Positions 15,294 to 24,367 of a DNA stretch of 64,000 nt are shown piece after piece. The position numbers and the translations under genes are program-made. The stretch is from Solirubrobacterales bacterium (lineage in GTDB: Bacteria > Actinomycetota > Thermoleophilia > Solirubrobacterales > Solirubrobacteraceae): assembly GCA_027315115.1 (NCBI GenBank), contig DAHUYQ010000016.1, positions 62,001 to 126,000 of the forward strand. The letters are read 5' to 3'. The stretch's first letter is position 1. Each line of letters begins with the position of its first letter. Under the pieces are notes generated by a model, which saw nothing but the letters and a program-made list of their open reading frames with translations, ran no database searches and had not been told where the DNA came from.

Positions 15294-17492
15294 GTGAACG
15301 CATGGCTGACCAGCCTCGCGAGACGACGGTCGCGAGATGTGCTCTGGTGCGCGGCAGCGCTCACGCTGGGCGCGACGATCTTCGGGCTGCCTGCCACGCA
15401 CCTGCTGCGCAGCGACAGCGAGCAGTTCCAAGACCCCGCATCGGGCTATGAACGCGCGAATGCCGCGATCAGGCACGCCACCGGGCGCGCCTCATATTTC
15501 GGAGTGAATCTGCTGCTTCTCAGCCATGCGCGGATCCCCGACAACCGACGTGCGCTGCGCGCGAGCGGCTACGTCGCCTCGCTGCTCGCCCACCAGCGCG
15601 GCTTTCAGGGAGAGACCGCAAGCACGGATGCGCACGCACATGACCTGATCTCGCGCAGCGGTCGCGAGACGACGGTCCTTGCGGCCTTCGCCTCGCCGGC
15701 CGAGTCCGTGGTGGCGGCCGATCGCGTTCGCGCTGTCTTGCGCCCGCACCGCGCCGCATCGCGTCTGGACGGCATGCGGGCGCTCATCGGCGGCCCGGAC
15801 ATCACGTTCGACGAACTCGATCGCCGCACGATCTCCGACCTTCGCCACGTCGAGCTTCTCGCGATTCCAGTGCTGCTGATGATCTCCTTCTGGGTGTTCG
15901 GCGGCATGATCGCCGGTCTGCTGCCGCTGCTCGTAGGCGGCTTGGCGATCCTGCTCGGCTTCCTTGCGCTGAGGCTCGTCGACCAGGTGACCGGGATCTC
16001 CGTGTTCGCCTTGAACGTGGTCTCGGGGCTGGGCCTCGGCCTCGGGATCGACTACAGCCTCCTGATGGTCCGGCGCTTTCGCCAAGAGCTTGCGCGCGGT
16101 CGCGACCCAGGACGCGCGATTGCCGGCGTCATGCAGTCGGCAGGCCGAACGGTGCTGCTCAGCGCGCTCACGGTCGCGACCGCGATGCTCGCGCTGCTGG
16201 CGTTCCCGCTGGAGTTTCTGCGCTCGATGGCCATCGGCGGCGCGATCACGGCCCTGCTCGCCGGAGCGATCTCCGTGACGGTGCTGCCGGCGGCGCTGGT
16301 GATGCTGGGCGAGAGGGTGGACGCGCTGGCGCCGTTGCGGATGGGCGACCGCGGCACTCTGCCGGGCAGCGAGGCATGGAGGGGCATCGCGCTCGGCGTC
16401 ATGCGTCGACCGGTGCTCGTGGCCGCGCTCGCAAGCGGCGCAATGCTGCTCCTGGCCGCGCAGGCGCTGCATCTGCGACTGAGCGCGCCAAGCGCGACCC
16501 TGCTGCCGGCCTCGGCGCCCAGCCGCGTAGTCGAAGCGAGATTGGCCAGAGACTTCCCACTCAACCCGGCAGCCACGATTCCCGTGATCCTGCCGGCGCA
16601 TTCGGCGGCGGGCAGGAATGCGAGCTCGCGTGCGGCGCTCTACCGCCGGATCGCGGCGCTCGCCAGCACACGTGCGCGTGTGAGCGCGCCCACCGAGCTC
16701 GGCGCGGACACGTGGCAGATCGCGCTGGCGATCCCCGGGTCGCCTTACACCAGCGACAATCAACGCCTGGCGCGAGCGATCGCCGCGCTCACCCACCGCA
16801 GCGGCGCCCTGACCGGCGGGCTGACCGCCTACTTCATCGACCAGCGCGAAGCGATTGCCTCCCACATGCCGCTGGCGCTCGCGCTGCTCGCCGCCGTCAC
16901 GTGCGGCTTCCTGTTCTGGCTGACCGGCTCGCTGGTGCTGCCGCTGAAGGCATTGGCGATGAACGTGCTGACGGCGTCCGCAGGCGCCGGGCTGCTTGTG
17001 GCGATCTTCCAGCGGGGACTCTTGGCGAGCCTGTTCGGCTTCACGCCGATCGGCGGCCTGGAAGAGGCCAACCTCTTGTTCCTGCTGGTCATCGCCTTCG
17101 CTCTCTCGACCGACTACGAGGTGTTCCTGATGGCACGCATCAAGGAGGCGCGTGAGGGCGGCCTGGCCAACGTCGAGGCGATCGCGGCCGGGATGCAGCA
17201 GAGCGGCGGCCTCATCACCGCGGCGGCGCTGCTCTTCTGCGTCGCCGTCGGCGCATTCGTCACCTCGGACCTGTTCTTCGTCAAGCAGTTCGGACTTGGC
17301 GCGGCGCTCACGGTGGCGATCGACGCGAGCGTCGTCCGCATCCTCCTGGTGCCGGCGCTGATGGCGCTCCTGGGCGACTGGAACTGGTGGGCGCCGACGC
17401 CGCTGAGACGGCTGCGAAACCGCTTCGGCAGCCCCGAGGCGACCTTCGGAGCGCAAGTCGCCGTCGACGCGGTGGGCAGCGAGAGCCGATGA
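15294..17492 (+). CDS. MMPL/RND-family transporter
   Basis: A 732-aa exporter of the MMPL type, proton-driven and usually for lipids or hydrophobic compounds. Helix 1 is near residue 15-30. A periplasmic loop follows, then five helices with GIDYSLLMVRRFRQEL (the proton-relay Asp-Tyr pair of the first repeat), a second loop, and six more helices with STDYEVFLMARIKEA as the second-repeat counterpart. GTG 15294 is preferred because the transmembrane protein starts just after it (NAWLTSLARR); the upstream extension is polar. The stop overlaps the start of the first degenerate ABC gene by ATGA, so the two are one operon. Confidence 0.9.
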   Translation: MNAWLTSLARRRSRDVLWCAAALTLGATIFGLPATHLLRSDSEQFQDPASGYERANAAIRHATGRASYFGVNLLLLSHARIPDNRRALRASGYVASLLAHQRGFQGETASTDAHAHDLISRSGRETTVLAAFASPAESVVAADRVRAVLRPHRAASRLDGMRALIGGPDITFDELDRRTISDLRHVELLAIPVLLMISFWVFGGMIAGLLPLLVGGLAILLGFLALRLVDQVTGISVFALNVVSGLGLGLGIDYSLLMVRRFRQELARGRDPGRAIAGVMQSAGRTVLLSALTVATAMLALLAFPLEFLRSMAIGGAITALLAGAISVTVLPAALVMLGERVDALAPLRMGDRGTLPGSEAWRGIALGVMRRPVLVAALASGAMLLLAAQALHLRLSAPSATLLPASAPSRVVEARLARDFPLNPAATIPVILPAHSAAGRNASSRAALYRRIAALASTRARVSAPTELGADTWQIALAIPGSPYTSDNQRLARAIAALTHRSGALTGGLTAYFIDQREAIASHMPLALALLAAVTCGFLFWLTGSLVLPLKALAMNVLTASAGAGLLVAIFQRGLLASLFGFTPIGGLEEANLLFLLVIAFALSTDYEVFLMARIKEAREGGLANVEAIAAGMQQSGGLITAAALLFCVAVGAFVTSDLFFVKQFGLGAALTVAIDASVVRILLVPALMALLGDWNWWAPTPLRRLRNRFGSPEATFGAQVAVDAVGSESR

Positions 17493-18226
17493 GCGCCGTG
17501 CTGTCGTTGGAGGGGGTGGAGAAGGGGTTCTCCCGCGGCGGAGAATGGACACCCGTCCTGGCCGACATCAACCTCCAACTGCACGCAGGCGAGATCACCG
17601 CCATCAACGCCGGCCGCCTGCAAGGCAAGACCACCCTCCTAAAGATCGCCGCCGGCATAGAGCGCCCCGACAAAGGCACCATCCACCTCCAAAACCAAAA
17701 CATCACCAACACCAGCGACCGCCACCGCAGCAAACTCCTCGGCCACCAAATCACCTGGATCGACCGCGACGGCCCCGGCCTCCCCATCCAAACCACCAAG
17801 TACGTCGGCTGGCCCCTCACCCTCCACGGACACAAACGCCGCCAAGCAGAAACAGCCGCAGCCCAAGCACTCACCCGCGTAGGCGCACCCCAATGCGCCA
17901 CCCGCCACTGGAACGAGCTCTCAAACCACCAACGCGTCCTCGTCGGACTCGCACGAGCATTCATCGCCAACCCCACCCTCATCATCATCGACGACCTCCT
18001 CGACGCCCTCGGATACCAAGCCACAGAGCAAACCTCAGACCTCCTCCGCACCCTCATAGACCAAAACACCCCCCGCCCAGCAGTACTCATGTCCACCACA
18101 GACATCGAATCCGCCATCTACGCCGACCACATCCACCACATCACCGGCAAGCACGCCCTGCAGCGCCTCGGGCGGGAGCGCGCGGGTGAGGTGATTCCGC
18201 GACGGCGGATCGCAGACAACCCGTAG
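17489..18226 (+). CDS. Degenerate ABC-type ATPase, copy 1
   Basis: 245 aa, clearly an ABC nucleotide-binding domain of the LolD/MacB type, but its key sites are altered. Walker A is AGRLQGKT (41-48), with the first Gly replaced and Leu at the fourth position; Lys47 is kept. The Q-loop Gln is missing (TWIDRDGPGLP), the signature LSGGQ is LSNHQ (144-148), Walker B ends IIIDD so the catalytic Glu is Asp169, and the H-loop His is Thr204 (MSTTD). ATP hydrolysis is therefore doubtful. After the first 45 codons or so, codons end almost always in C or A, unlike neighbours rich in CTG, GAG and GCG. A near-copy lies at 18929. It overlaps the MMPL stop (ATGA). Confidence 0.8.
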   Translation: MSAVLSLEGVEKGFSRGGEWTPVLADINLQLHAGEITAINAGRLQGKTTLLKIAAGIERPDKGTIHLQNQNITNTSDRHRSKLLGHQITWIDRDGPGLPIQTTKYVGWPLTLHGHKRRQAETAAAQALTRVGAPQCATRHWNELSNHQRVLVGLARAFIANPTLIIIDDLLDALGYQATEQTSDLLRTLIDQNTPRPAVLMSTTDIESAIYADHIHHITGKHALQRLGRERAGEVIPRRRIADNP

Positions 18227-18241
18227 CGCGCCTCGGGGACA

Positions 18242-18270
18242 TGACGATACGGCACCGTATTGTCTATAAG
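18242..18270 (+). promoter_or_regulatory. Promoter with embedded palindromic operator ahead of PadR-2
   Basis: The perfect 6-bp inverted repeat ATACGG-CA-CCGTAT is at 18247-18260. It lies between a weak -35 (TGACGA, 18242-18247) and a -10 (TATAAG, 18265-18270) separated by 17 nt. A protein bound there would block RNA polymerase, so PadR-2 autoregulation is likely. The start codon at 18327 follows about 50 nt after the expected transcription start. Confidence 0.6.
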
Positions 18271-18326
18271 CCTGGACGGTTCCATCATCCCGCACGGGGA
18301 CCGGCTGGTCGGCTAGCATCCCGCCG

Positions 18327-18929
18327 ATGCCTGTGATGAGAACGGGAGACGCGGCGCCGCACATGATGGCGCTCGGCCTGCTGGTCCAGCAGTCCGACAC
18401 GATCGCGGGCGTCGGACGACGCCTGCACGACCAGTTCCGCGCCGCCGGCTTCGCCAGAACCACCGCGTACAGCAGCGTCCCCAGCCTGGCCGCCGATGGA
18501 TTGGCGCTCCTTGTCAGGCCCGCGCCGCCGGAACAGCCCACGCTCGCCTTCTACGAAGCCACGCCCGCCGGCCGCGAGCACTTCCTGCGGTGGATGCGCT
18601 GCACGGACGTCCCGGTCCTAGTCAGAGACATTTTTCAGTGCAAGCTGGAGCTTGCCGAACCGGAGGATGTGCCGGCGATCCTGGAGCTCGTCAACGCGCT
18701 CGAAAACTCTTTCCTGGACATGTGCGACGAGGCCCGAGTCAGATTGCGCCGAGAGCAGCGTTCCAGGAGCTCGCGCCCAGACAAGGCTTCGGAGTGGCGC
18801 CGGCAGATGCGCAGGCTCCAGATCCAGGACGAGGCAGTGCTCTGGACCTCGATGGCGCTGCGCCTGAAGCGCCTTGGCGAACAGCTCGAGAAGATGCACG
18901 CAGGGGCCGTATCCGAAGAGACCTCCTGA
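18327..18929 (+). CDS. PadR-like winged-helix regulator (PadR-2)
   Basis: 200 aa. The N-terminal winged helix (about 12-90) reads MMALGLLVQQSDTIAGVGRRL, then FARTTAYSSVPSLAADGLALL and a wing TLAFYEATPAGREHFLRWM, as in PadR proteins, though the usual GYE motif is replaced. The C-terminal half is helical and charged, for dimerisation. The stop and the start of the second degenerate ABC gene overlap (TGATG). A palindromic operator sits in its promoter. It most likely controls the ABC2-ABC3-FtsX-terpene synthase genes downstream. Effector unknown. Confidence 0.75.
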   Translation: MPVMRTGDAAPHMMALGLLVQQSDTIAGVGRRLHDQFRAAGFARTTAYSSVPSLAADGLALLVRPAPPEQPTLAFYEATPAGREHFLRWMRCTDVPVLVRDIFQCKLELAEPEDVPAILELVNALENSFLDMCDEARVRLRREQRSRSSRPDKASEWRRQMRRLQIQDEAVLWTSMALRLKRLGEQLEKMHAGAVSEETS

Positions 18930-19693
18930 TGGCCAGCGCCGTGCTGTCGTTGGAGGGGGTGGAGAAGGGCTTCTCCCGCGGCGGGGAATGGACACCCGTG
19001 CTGGCAGACATCAGCCTCCAACTGCACGCAGGCGAGATCACCGCCATCAACGCCGGCCGCCTGCAAGGCAAGACCACCCTGCTGAAGATCGCCGCCGGCA
19101 TAGAGCGCCCCGACAAAGGCACCATCCACCTCCAAAACCAAAACATCACCAACATCCCCGACCGCCACCGCAGCAAGCTCCTGGGCCGCCAAATCACCTG
19201 GATCGACCGCGACGGCCCCGGCCTGCCCATCCAAACCACCAGGTACGTCGGCTGGCCCCTCACCCTCCACGGACACAAACGCCGCCAAGCAGAAGCAGCC
19301 GCAGCCCAAGCACTCACCCGCGTAGGCGCAGCAAAGTCCGCCACCCGCCACTGGAACGAGCTCTCAAACCACCAACGCGCCCTCGTCGGACTCGCACGAG
19401 CATTCATCGCCAACCCCACCATCATCATCATCGACGACCTCCTCGACGCACTCGGCTACCAAGCCACAGAGCAAACCTCAGACCTCCTCCGCACCCACAT
19501 AGACCAAAACAACCCCCACCCAGCAGTACTCATATCCACCACAGACATCGAATCCGCCATCTACGCCGACCACATCCACCACATCACCGAGCGGTGCACC
19601 CTCTATCCGCCCAGGCGGCGCGGCAGTGAGGGCAAGGTCATTCCGTTCCCCGCGCGAGACGCCGGCGGCGCCCACGGCATCGGCGCCCCGTAG
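18929..19693 (+). CDS. Degenerate ABC-type ATPase, copy 2
   Basis: 254 aa, a near-copy of the protein at 17489 with the same altered motifs: Walker A AGRLQGKT, signature LSNHQ, Walker B IIIIDD, and ISTTD in place of the H-loop. Keeping the same unusual residues in both copies argues that they are selected rather than decaying. The base composition anomaly (C- or A-ending codons, few G-ending) is also shared. The C-terminus differs from copy 1 (GSEGKVIPFPARDAGG). The gene is followed directly, with no gap, by a canonical LolD-type ATPase and an FtsX-type permease, so it may act as a regulatory partner in that transporter. This role is inference. Confidence 0.8.
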   Translation: MASAVLSLEGVEKGFSRGGEWTPVLADISLQLHAGEITAINAGRLQGKTTLLKIAAGIERPDKGTIHLQNQNITNIPDRHRSKLLGRQITWIDRDGPGLPIQTTRYVGWPLTLHGHKRRQAEAAAAQALTRVGAAKSATRHWNELSNHQRALVGLARAFIANPTIIIIDDLLDALGYQATEQTSDLLRTHIDQNNPHPAVLISTTDIESAIYADHIHHITERCTLYPPRRRGSEGKVIPFPARDAGGAHGIGAP

Positions 19694-20404
19694 ATGCTCG
19701 AGCTGCGAGAACTGGTCAAGCACTACCAGCTCGGCGAGGGCGAGCCCATCCGGGCGGTCGACGGCCTCTCGATGGAGATCGCGCGTGGCGAGTTCGTGGC
19801 GCTCTACGGTCCGAGCGGCTCCGGCAAGACCACGCTGCTGGAGCTGATCGCCGGCCTGAAGGAGCCCGACAGCGGCGTGGTGCTCGTGGACGGACGCAAC
19901 GTCTTCGAGATGTCCCGCAAGGAGGCGCACGCCTACCGGCTGCACCAGCTCGGCATCATCGGCCAGCCGCACAACCTGATCCCGGGCGCCAAGGCGATCC
20001 AGAACGCATCGCTGAAGCTGCTGCTCACCAACGTGCGCAAGGCGGGGCCGACGATCGAACCGCTGCTGGCTCAGCTCGGGCTCGGCCAGCGCTTGCACCA
20101 CCGCACAGAGCAGCTCTCGATGGGCGAGCGCCAGCGCGTGATGATCGCGCTCGCGCTCTCCACAGGCCCTCAGCTCGTGCTCGCGGACGAGCCCACCGGC
20201 AGCCTCGACACGATGCGCACGCGCGAGGTGCTCGAGCTGCTGCGCGATGTTTGCCATGAGCGGGGCGTCGCTCTCCTGCTCGCAACGCACGATCCGCAGG
20301 CAGCCGAGTTCGCCGACCGGGTCGACGAACTGCGCGACGGCCGCCTCACCGGAGGGCTGGCCGTGCATGGCTTGGCTGGAGATCCTCCGCCCGTAGGAGG
20401 CTGA
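19694..20404 (+). CDS. ABC transporter ATP-binding protein (LolD/MacB type)
   Basis: 236 aa with all canonical sites: Walker A GPSGSGKT (about 46-53), Q-loop IIGQPHNLIPGAKAIQN, signature LSMGERQRV, Walker B VLADEPTGSLD and H-loop LLATHDP. The EPTGSLDT sequence and the FtsX-type permease that follows 3 nt later place it in the MacB/LolD/FtsE class, which drive mechanotransmission across the membrane rather than classical transport. Base composition is like the genome average and unlike the two degenerate copies. It should power the permease at 20408. Confidence 0.92.
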   Translation: MLELRELVKHYQLGEGEPIRAVDGLSMEIARGEFVALYGPSGSGKTTLLELIAGLKEPDSGVVLVDGRNVFEMSRKEAHAYRLHQLGIIGQPHNLIPGAKAIQNASLKLLLTNVRKAGPTIEPLLAQLGLGQRLHHRTEQLSMGERQRVMIALALSTGPQLVLADEPTGSLDTMRTREVLELLRDVCHERGVALLLATHDPQAAEFADRVDELRDGRLTGGLAVHGLAGDPPPVGG

Positions 20405-20407
20405 GCG

Positions 20408-22942
20408 GTGGCCGGCATCAACCTCTCCGGGATCTTCTACATCTACAAGGCACGCCTGGAGGCAAGGACGGTCTTGGTCCAGGAGGGGTTCGCGATCATC
20501 GGCATCGCCGTTGGCGTGGCCCTGTTGTTCGCGTCGCAGGTCGCGAGCACAAGCCTCAGCAAGTCGACCTCTCAGTTGACCAACGAGTTCGTTGGCAGCG
20601 CACAGGTCCAGCTCGAGGCTCGCGGCCCTGAAGGCGTCAGCGAACAACTTCTCACCGAAGTACGACGCGTGCCCGGTGTGCGCACGGCCCTGCCGATCTT
20701 CGAACAGCAACTGAACCTGATAGGTCGTCGCGCCGAACGGTCGGTCGACCTGATCGGCGTCGATCCGAGCGCTGTACGAGCGAGTGGGCCGCTGCTCCGG
20801 CGATTCTCGGCCAGGCAACTCGCGGCCCAGCAGGCCATCGCTCTCCCAGACCCGATCGCGGCCGAAATCGGCACAGGTCCTCTGGAACCGGTCAAGCTGC
20901 AAGTCGGCTCGCGCTACATCGAAACGTTGGTCGGTGCGACCCTCGGCGAAGCAGACGTAGGCGCGCTGATCCACAGCCCCGTCGCGGTTGCGACTCTCAA
21001 GTACGCCCAGCGGCTGGCTGGCGCTGCGGGCCGGGTCGACCGCATCTTCGTTCGTTATCTGCCTGCTCAGGCCCGTGAGACGCGGTCCACCCTACGACGG
21101 CTCGCCACGAAGTGGAACGTGAACCTGGTGCCCGGCCGCTTCGATGATCGCCTGTTCGCCGTGGCCGCGGCGCCCGAGACCAACAGCGAGACCCTGTTTT
21201 CGGCGATCAGCGCACTGGTGGGCTTCATGTTCGCGCTCAACGCGATGCTCATCACGGTGCCCGCGCGGCGCGCACTGATCGAAGAGGTGCGGCCACACGG
21301 CGCCACACGCTGGGACACCGTGAAGATCCTACTCTTCGATGCCGGCGTCATCGGACTCCTCGCCTGCGTTCTCGGCCTGCTCCTGGGCGAGCTTCTATCG
21401 ATCGTGGTGTTCAGGAGCACTCCGGGATACCTCGCCGTCGCGTTTCCGGTCGGCAACAGCCGGATCGTGACCTGGCAGAGCGTCGCGCTGGCAATTGTCG
21501 CGGGCATGGGCGCCGCGGTGCTTGGAGTCTTCTGGCCATTGCGTGACGTTCTGCGCCAGCCACTTCAGGGCAGAAGCATGACCCACGAGCGCCACTCGTG
21601 GACCATCGGCAGAGTCCTCGCCGGAGTGCTGTGCCTGGCACTCTCAGCGGTGACGCTCTTCGATGACACGCAGGCTGCGGTCATCGGCAACCTGGCGCTG
21701 GTTCTCGCGCTGATCATCCTGCTGCCGCCCCTCTTCGATCTGCTCGTGACGGGCTTTGGGCGCCTCTCGAACACGCTGAACGGCGTCGCCTCGGCGCTCG
21801 CCGTGACCGAGTTGCAGACGCCGCAGACCAGGGTTCGCTCGCTCGCGATCGCCGCGACCGCGGCCGTGGCCGTCTTCGGCGTCGTTGAGTTTCAGGGCGC
21901 GCAGGCAAACCTTGAAAAAGGCCTGGACGCCGCCTCGCGAGGTCTTGATGCGACCGCGCAGCTCTGGGTGATGCCCGGCGGAAAGACCGGCGTCCAACCG
22001 ACGACCCCCTTTGCGGGACTCGACACGACTGCATTGAGGAGCGTGCCCGGCGTGAGCGACGTGGGCGTCTTTCGAGGCAGCTTCCTCAACTGGGGCGCCC
22101 GCCGCCTCTGGCTGCTGGCGCCTCCGGCGACCACGCAGGCACCGGTGCCCAGCGCTCAGATCACGAGCGGCCGCATGCCTGTTGTCGAGCGCCGCCTGCG
22201 CGAAGGCGGATGGGCAGCGCTTTCTACCGCACTCGCCGCCGAACACCATCTCAGCGTCGGCCAGTCGTTCACGCTGCCGTCACCCCATCCACTGAGGTTG
22301 CGTGTCGCCGCGCTGATCACCAATCTCGGATGGCCGCCCGGAGCTCTGATTCTCGATTCGAGCGCATACGCGCGCGCCTGGGGCAATCCAGATCCGACGG
22401 CCTACACGATCCAAACCAGCGGCAACACGAGCCTTGCCGCCGTGCAAGACCGCTTGAGAGCGGCGCTGGTGGCCAATCCGGGGTTGGTGGTGGAAACGTC
22501 TGCTGAACGAAATCACCGACGCGATGCCATCGCCCGCCAAGGCCTTTCCAGACTGACTGAGATCCGCTTGCTCGTGCTCATCGCCGCCATTCTCGCGATA
22601 GTGGGCGCGATGGGAGCCATGATCTGGCAGCGACGCGACCTGATCGCGTTCATCAAGTGCCAGGGCTATGAAGAGGTGGTGCTGTGGCGTTGGCTACTCT
22701 GCGAAGCGGCGCTCCTGCTGGCAGCCGGCTGCGCGGCAGGAGCAGCATTCGGCCTTTACGGGCAAGCCTTGCTCAGCCACGCATTGACGAGCGTGACGGG
22801 CTTTCCGATGGTCTTCAACATCGAAGGAGTAGCTGCGCTGACGAGCTTCGCCGCGGTGCTTGCAGTGGCACTTGCGGTCGTCGCGGTACCAGGATATCTC
22901 GTCGTGCGTGTACCACCGAACACTGCGGCCCCAGCCTACTGA
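20408..22942 (+). CDS. FtsX/MacB-type ABC permease with two extracytoplasmic domains
   Basis: 844 aa, GTG start. Helix 1 (about 28-48) is followed by a large extracytoplasmic MacB-like domain (about 50-250). Three helices follow near 265-285, 310-335 and 360-385. A second half repeats the pattern: helices near 405-470, one near 480, a second exported domain (about 500-710), and three helices near 722, 765 and 810. This two-unit architecture is typical of long LolC/FtsX-like permeases in Gram-positive bacteria that handle lipids, peptides or lipoproteins. The last 35 nt overlap the terpene synthase start. The substrate is unknown; the neighbour makes a terpenoid candidate reasonable. Confidence 0.88.
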   Translation: MAGINLSGIFYIYKARLEARTVLVQEGFAIIGIAVGVALLFASQVASTSLSKSTSQLTNEFVGSAQVQLEARGPEGVSEQLLTEVRRVPGVRTALPIFEQQLNLIGRRAERSVDLIGVDPSAVRASGPLLRRFSARQLAAQQAIALPDPIAAEIGTGPLEPVKLQVGSRYIETLVGATLGEADVGALIHSPVAVATLKYAQRLAGAAGRVDRIFVRYLPAQARETRSTLRRLATKWNVNLVPGRFDDRLFAVAAAPETNSETLFSAISALVGFMFALNAMLITVPARRALIEEVRPHGATRWDTVKILLFDAGVIGLLACVLGLLLGELLSIVVFRSTPGYLAVAFPVGNSRIVTWQSVALAIVAGMGAAVLGVFWPLRDVLRQPLQGRSMTHERHSWTIGRVLAGVLCLALSAVTLFDDTQAAVIGNLALVLALIILLPPLFDLLVTGFGRLSNTLNGVASALAVTELQTPQTRVRSLAIAATAAVAVFGVVEFQGAQANLEKGLDAASRGLDATAQLWVMPGGKTGVQPTTPFAGLDTTALRSVPGVSDVGVFRGSFLNWGARRLWLLAPPATTQAPVPSAQITSGRMPVVERRLREGGWAALSTALAAEHHLSVGQSFTLPSPHPLRLRVAALITNLGWPPGALILDSSAYARAWGNPDPTAYTIQTSGNTSLAAVQDRLRAALVANPGLVVETSAERNHRRDAIARQGLSRLTEIRLLVLIAAILAIVGAMGAMIWQRRDLIAFIKCQGYEEVVLWRWLLCEAALLLAAGCAAGAAFGLYGQALLSHALTSVTGFPMVFNIEGVAALTSFAAVLAVALAVVAVPGYLVVRVPPNTAAPAY

Positions 22943-24047
22943 GCGCCGGCCAGCACGCAAGCCGAACCGTCTCTCAGCACGGCAGGTCGCTAGCCTGGCC
23001 CATGCCGCATTCCGCGAGCTCAGATGGGGTCTGGCCGCCGTCGCAGAGCAGGTTGACCACTGGCAAGCGTTCGCCCGCTCGATCCCGGATCCGTCGATCC
23101 GTGAGGACGCTCTGCACGCCATCACGCAGCAGCGCAGTCACATAGACGGCGCCGCGCTCTTTTCGACGTTGCCGCGAGCGCGCTCTCCAGCGCTTCTGCG
23201 GCTGCTGGTCGCCTACGAGATCATCTGGGACTTCCTTGACAACTTCAACGAGCGCACCGACGATTTGGGCGTCGCTAACGGGCTGCAACTGCATCGCGCG
23301 CTCGTCGACGCGTTGGATGATGACAGCAAACCCGTCTCTGCGTACTACCTTCATTGCCCGGCCCATGACGATGGCGGATACCTGCGCAAGCTGGTCGCCG
23401 GCTGCCGGCAGTTGTACGAGCAGATGCCCTCACATGCAGCCCTGCGATCGGCCGTAGCGCGCGAGTCGCGTCGAGCGCTCGTGTGCGCAATCAACCACGA
23501 TCCTTCGGCAAACCGCCGAGACACGGCGTTGCGGAACTGGGCAAACGAGGAGTTCCCAGCCGGCCATGAGGCCGCATGGTTCGAGTTGACAGCCGCCGCG
23601 AGCACGAATCTCACTGTGTTCGCCTTGCTGGCGTTGGCGTGTGAGTCGACCTGCATCAGCCTTCAGATCGAACGAGTATCGACTGCCTACTTTCCCTGGA
23701 TCTCAGTTCTCACTGCCATGCTGGACAGCTACGTAGACCAGGTCGATGATGCTGCCACTGGCAACCATTGTTATCTTGCTCATTATCCAACGCACGGCGA
23801 TGCGATTAACAGACTCTGCGAGTTGATGTGGCGCTGCCTCAATGAGGCGACCGCACTCAGAGAGGCGGAGAAGCACTGCGTGATCGCTTCGTGCATGTTT
23901 GCCATGTACCTCACGAAGGACAGCGCCAGAAGCCTTCCGATGCGTTCGTCGACCAGACGCCTCGGTCGCGCCGCAGGACCTATTGCTCGTGCTCTCTACC
24001 CCGTCTTCCTCGTTTGGCGGGCCGCTTACGGCCTACGCGACCAATAG
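22908..24047 (+). CDS. DUF2600 family class IB terpene synthase (YtpB-like)
   Basis: 379 aa from GTG 22908. DUF2600 proteins include Bacillus YtpB, tetraprenyl-beta-curcumene synthase, a large-terpene synthase. Two Asp-rich motifs fit the family: EIIWDFLDNFNERTDD (Asp108, Asp111) and LTAMLDSYVDQVDD (Asp273, Asp277), both in helical context, for Mg-diphosphate binding. The downstream NHCYLAHYP segment is also family-like. The reading frame overlaps the permease by 35 nt from GTG 22908 (or 83 nt from TTG 22860); no start exists after the permease stop before the conserved region. The coupling suggests the terpenoid is linked to the ABC system. Product chain length cannot be told. Confidence 0.82.
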   Translation: MYHRTLRPQPTERRPARKPNRLSARQVASLAHAAFRELRWGLAAVAEQVDHWQAFARSIPDPSIREDALHAITQQRSHIDGAALFSTLPRARSPALLRLLVAYEIIWDFLDNFNERTDDLGVANGLQLHRALVDALDDDSKPVSAYYLHCPAHDDGGYLRKLVAGCRQLYEQMPSHAALRSAVARESRRALVCAINHDPSANRRDTALRNWANEEFPAGHEAAWFELTAAASTNLTVFALLALACESTCISLQIERVSTAYFPWISVLTAMLDSYVDQVDDAATGNHCYLAHYPTHGDAINRLCELMWRCLNEATALREAEKHCVIASCMFAMYLTKDSARSLPMRSSTRRLGRAAGPIARALYPVFLVWRAAYGLRDQ

Positions 24048-24367
24048 CAGGTCCCTGGCGAGCGTATGTCTTCCTGTTCCAGGCGCCTGTTGGAGACCTG
24101 CTGTATGAGTTCCTGCGCGGACTGCTTTAGCAGCCCACGTGCGCCGACCCCAACTGAGCGCCGCGCCTCATCGGCCGCGGCCGCGCTCCCGATCGATGTC
24201 CACTCGCCACCCGCTTCGCGTTACCATGGACCCGCCCCAAGCCACACGGTGACAGCCGCCCGGTTCCCGAGGTGCGCAGCTCGGCGGGCATCCTGGCGCG
24301 TACTGCGCGCCGCGCCGTGACGGGGTGCCGGCCCAGTGGAGGCGACCAAGGCGGTCGCATGACCCCC
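24048..24367. other. Gap without a supported gene at the island's left edge
   Basis: About 320 nt between the terpene synthase and the insertion-sequence remnant. Short open frames here have no start-site or composition support and no recognisable domain. It may be the left boundary of the accessory island. Confidence 0.4.

Larger units (their letters stand above)
17489..19590 (+). repeat. Duplicated ABC gene pair flanking PadR-2
   Basis: The segments 17489-18145 and 18929-19590 are near-identical direct repeats. By eye the two proteins differ at 15 of about 219 aligned positions and then diverge completely after HHIT at the C-terminus. The regulator gene 18327-18929 lies between them. Confidence 0.85.
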
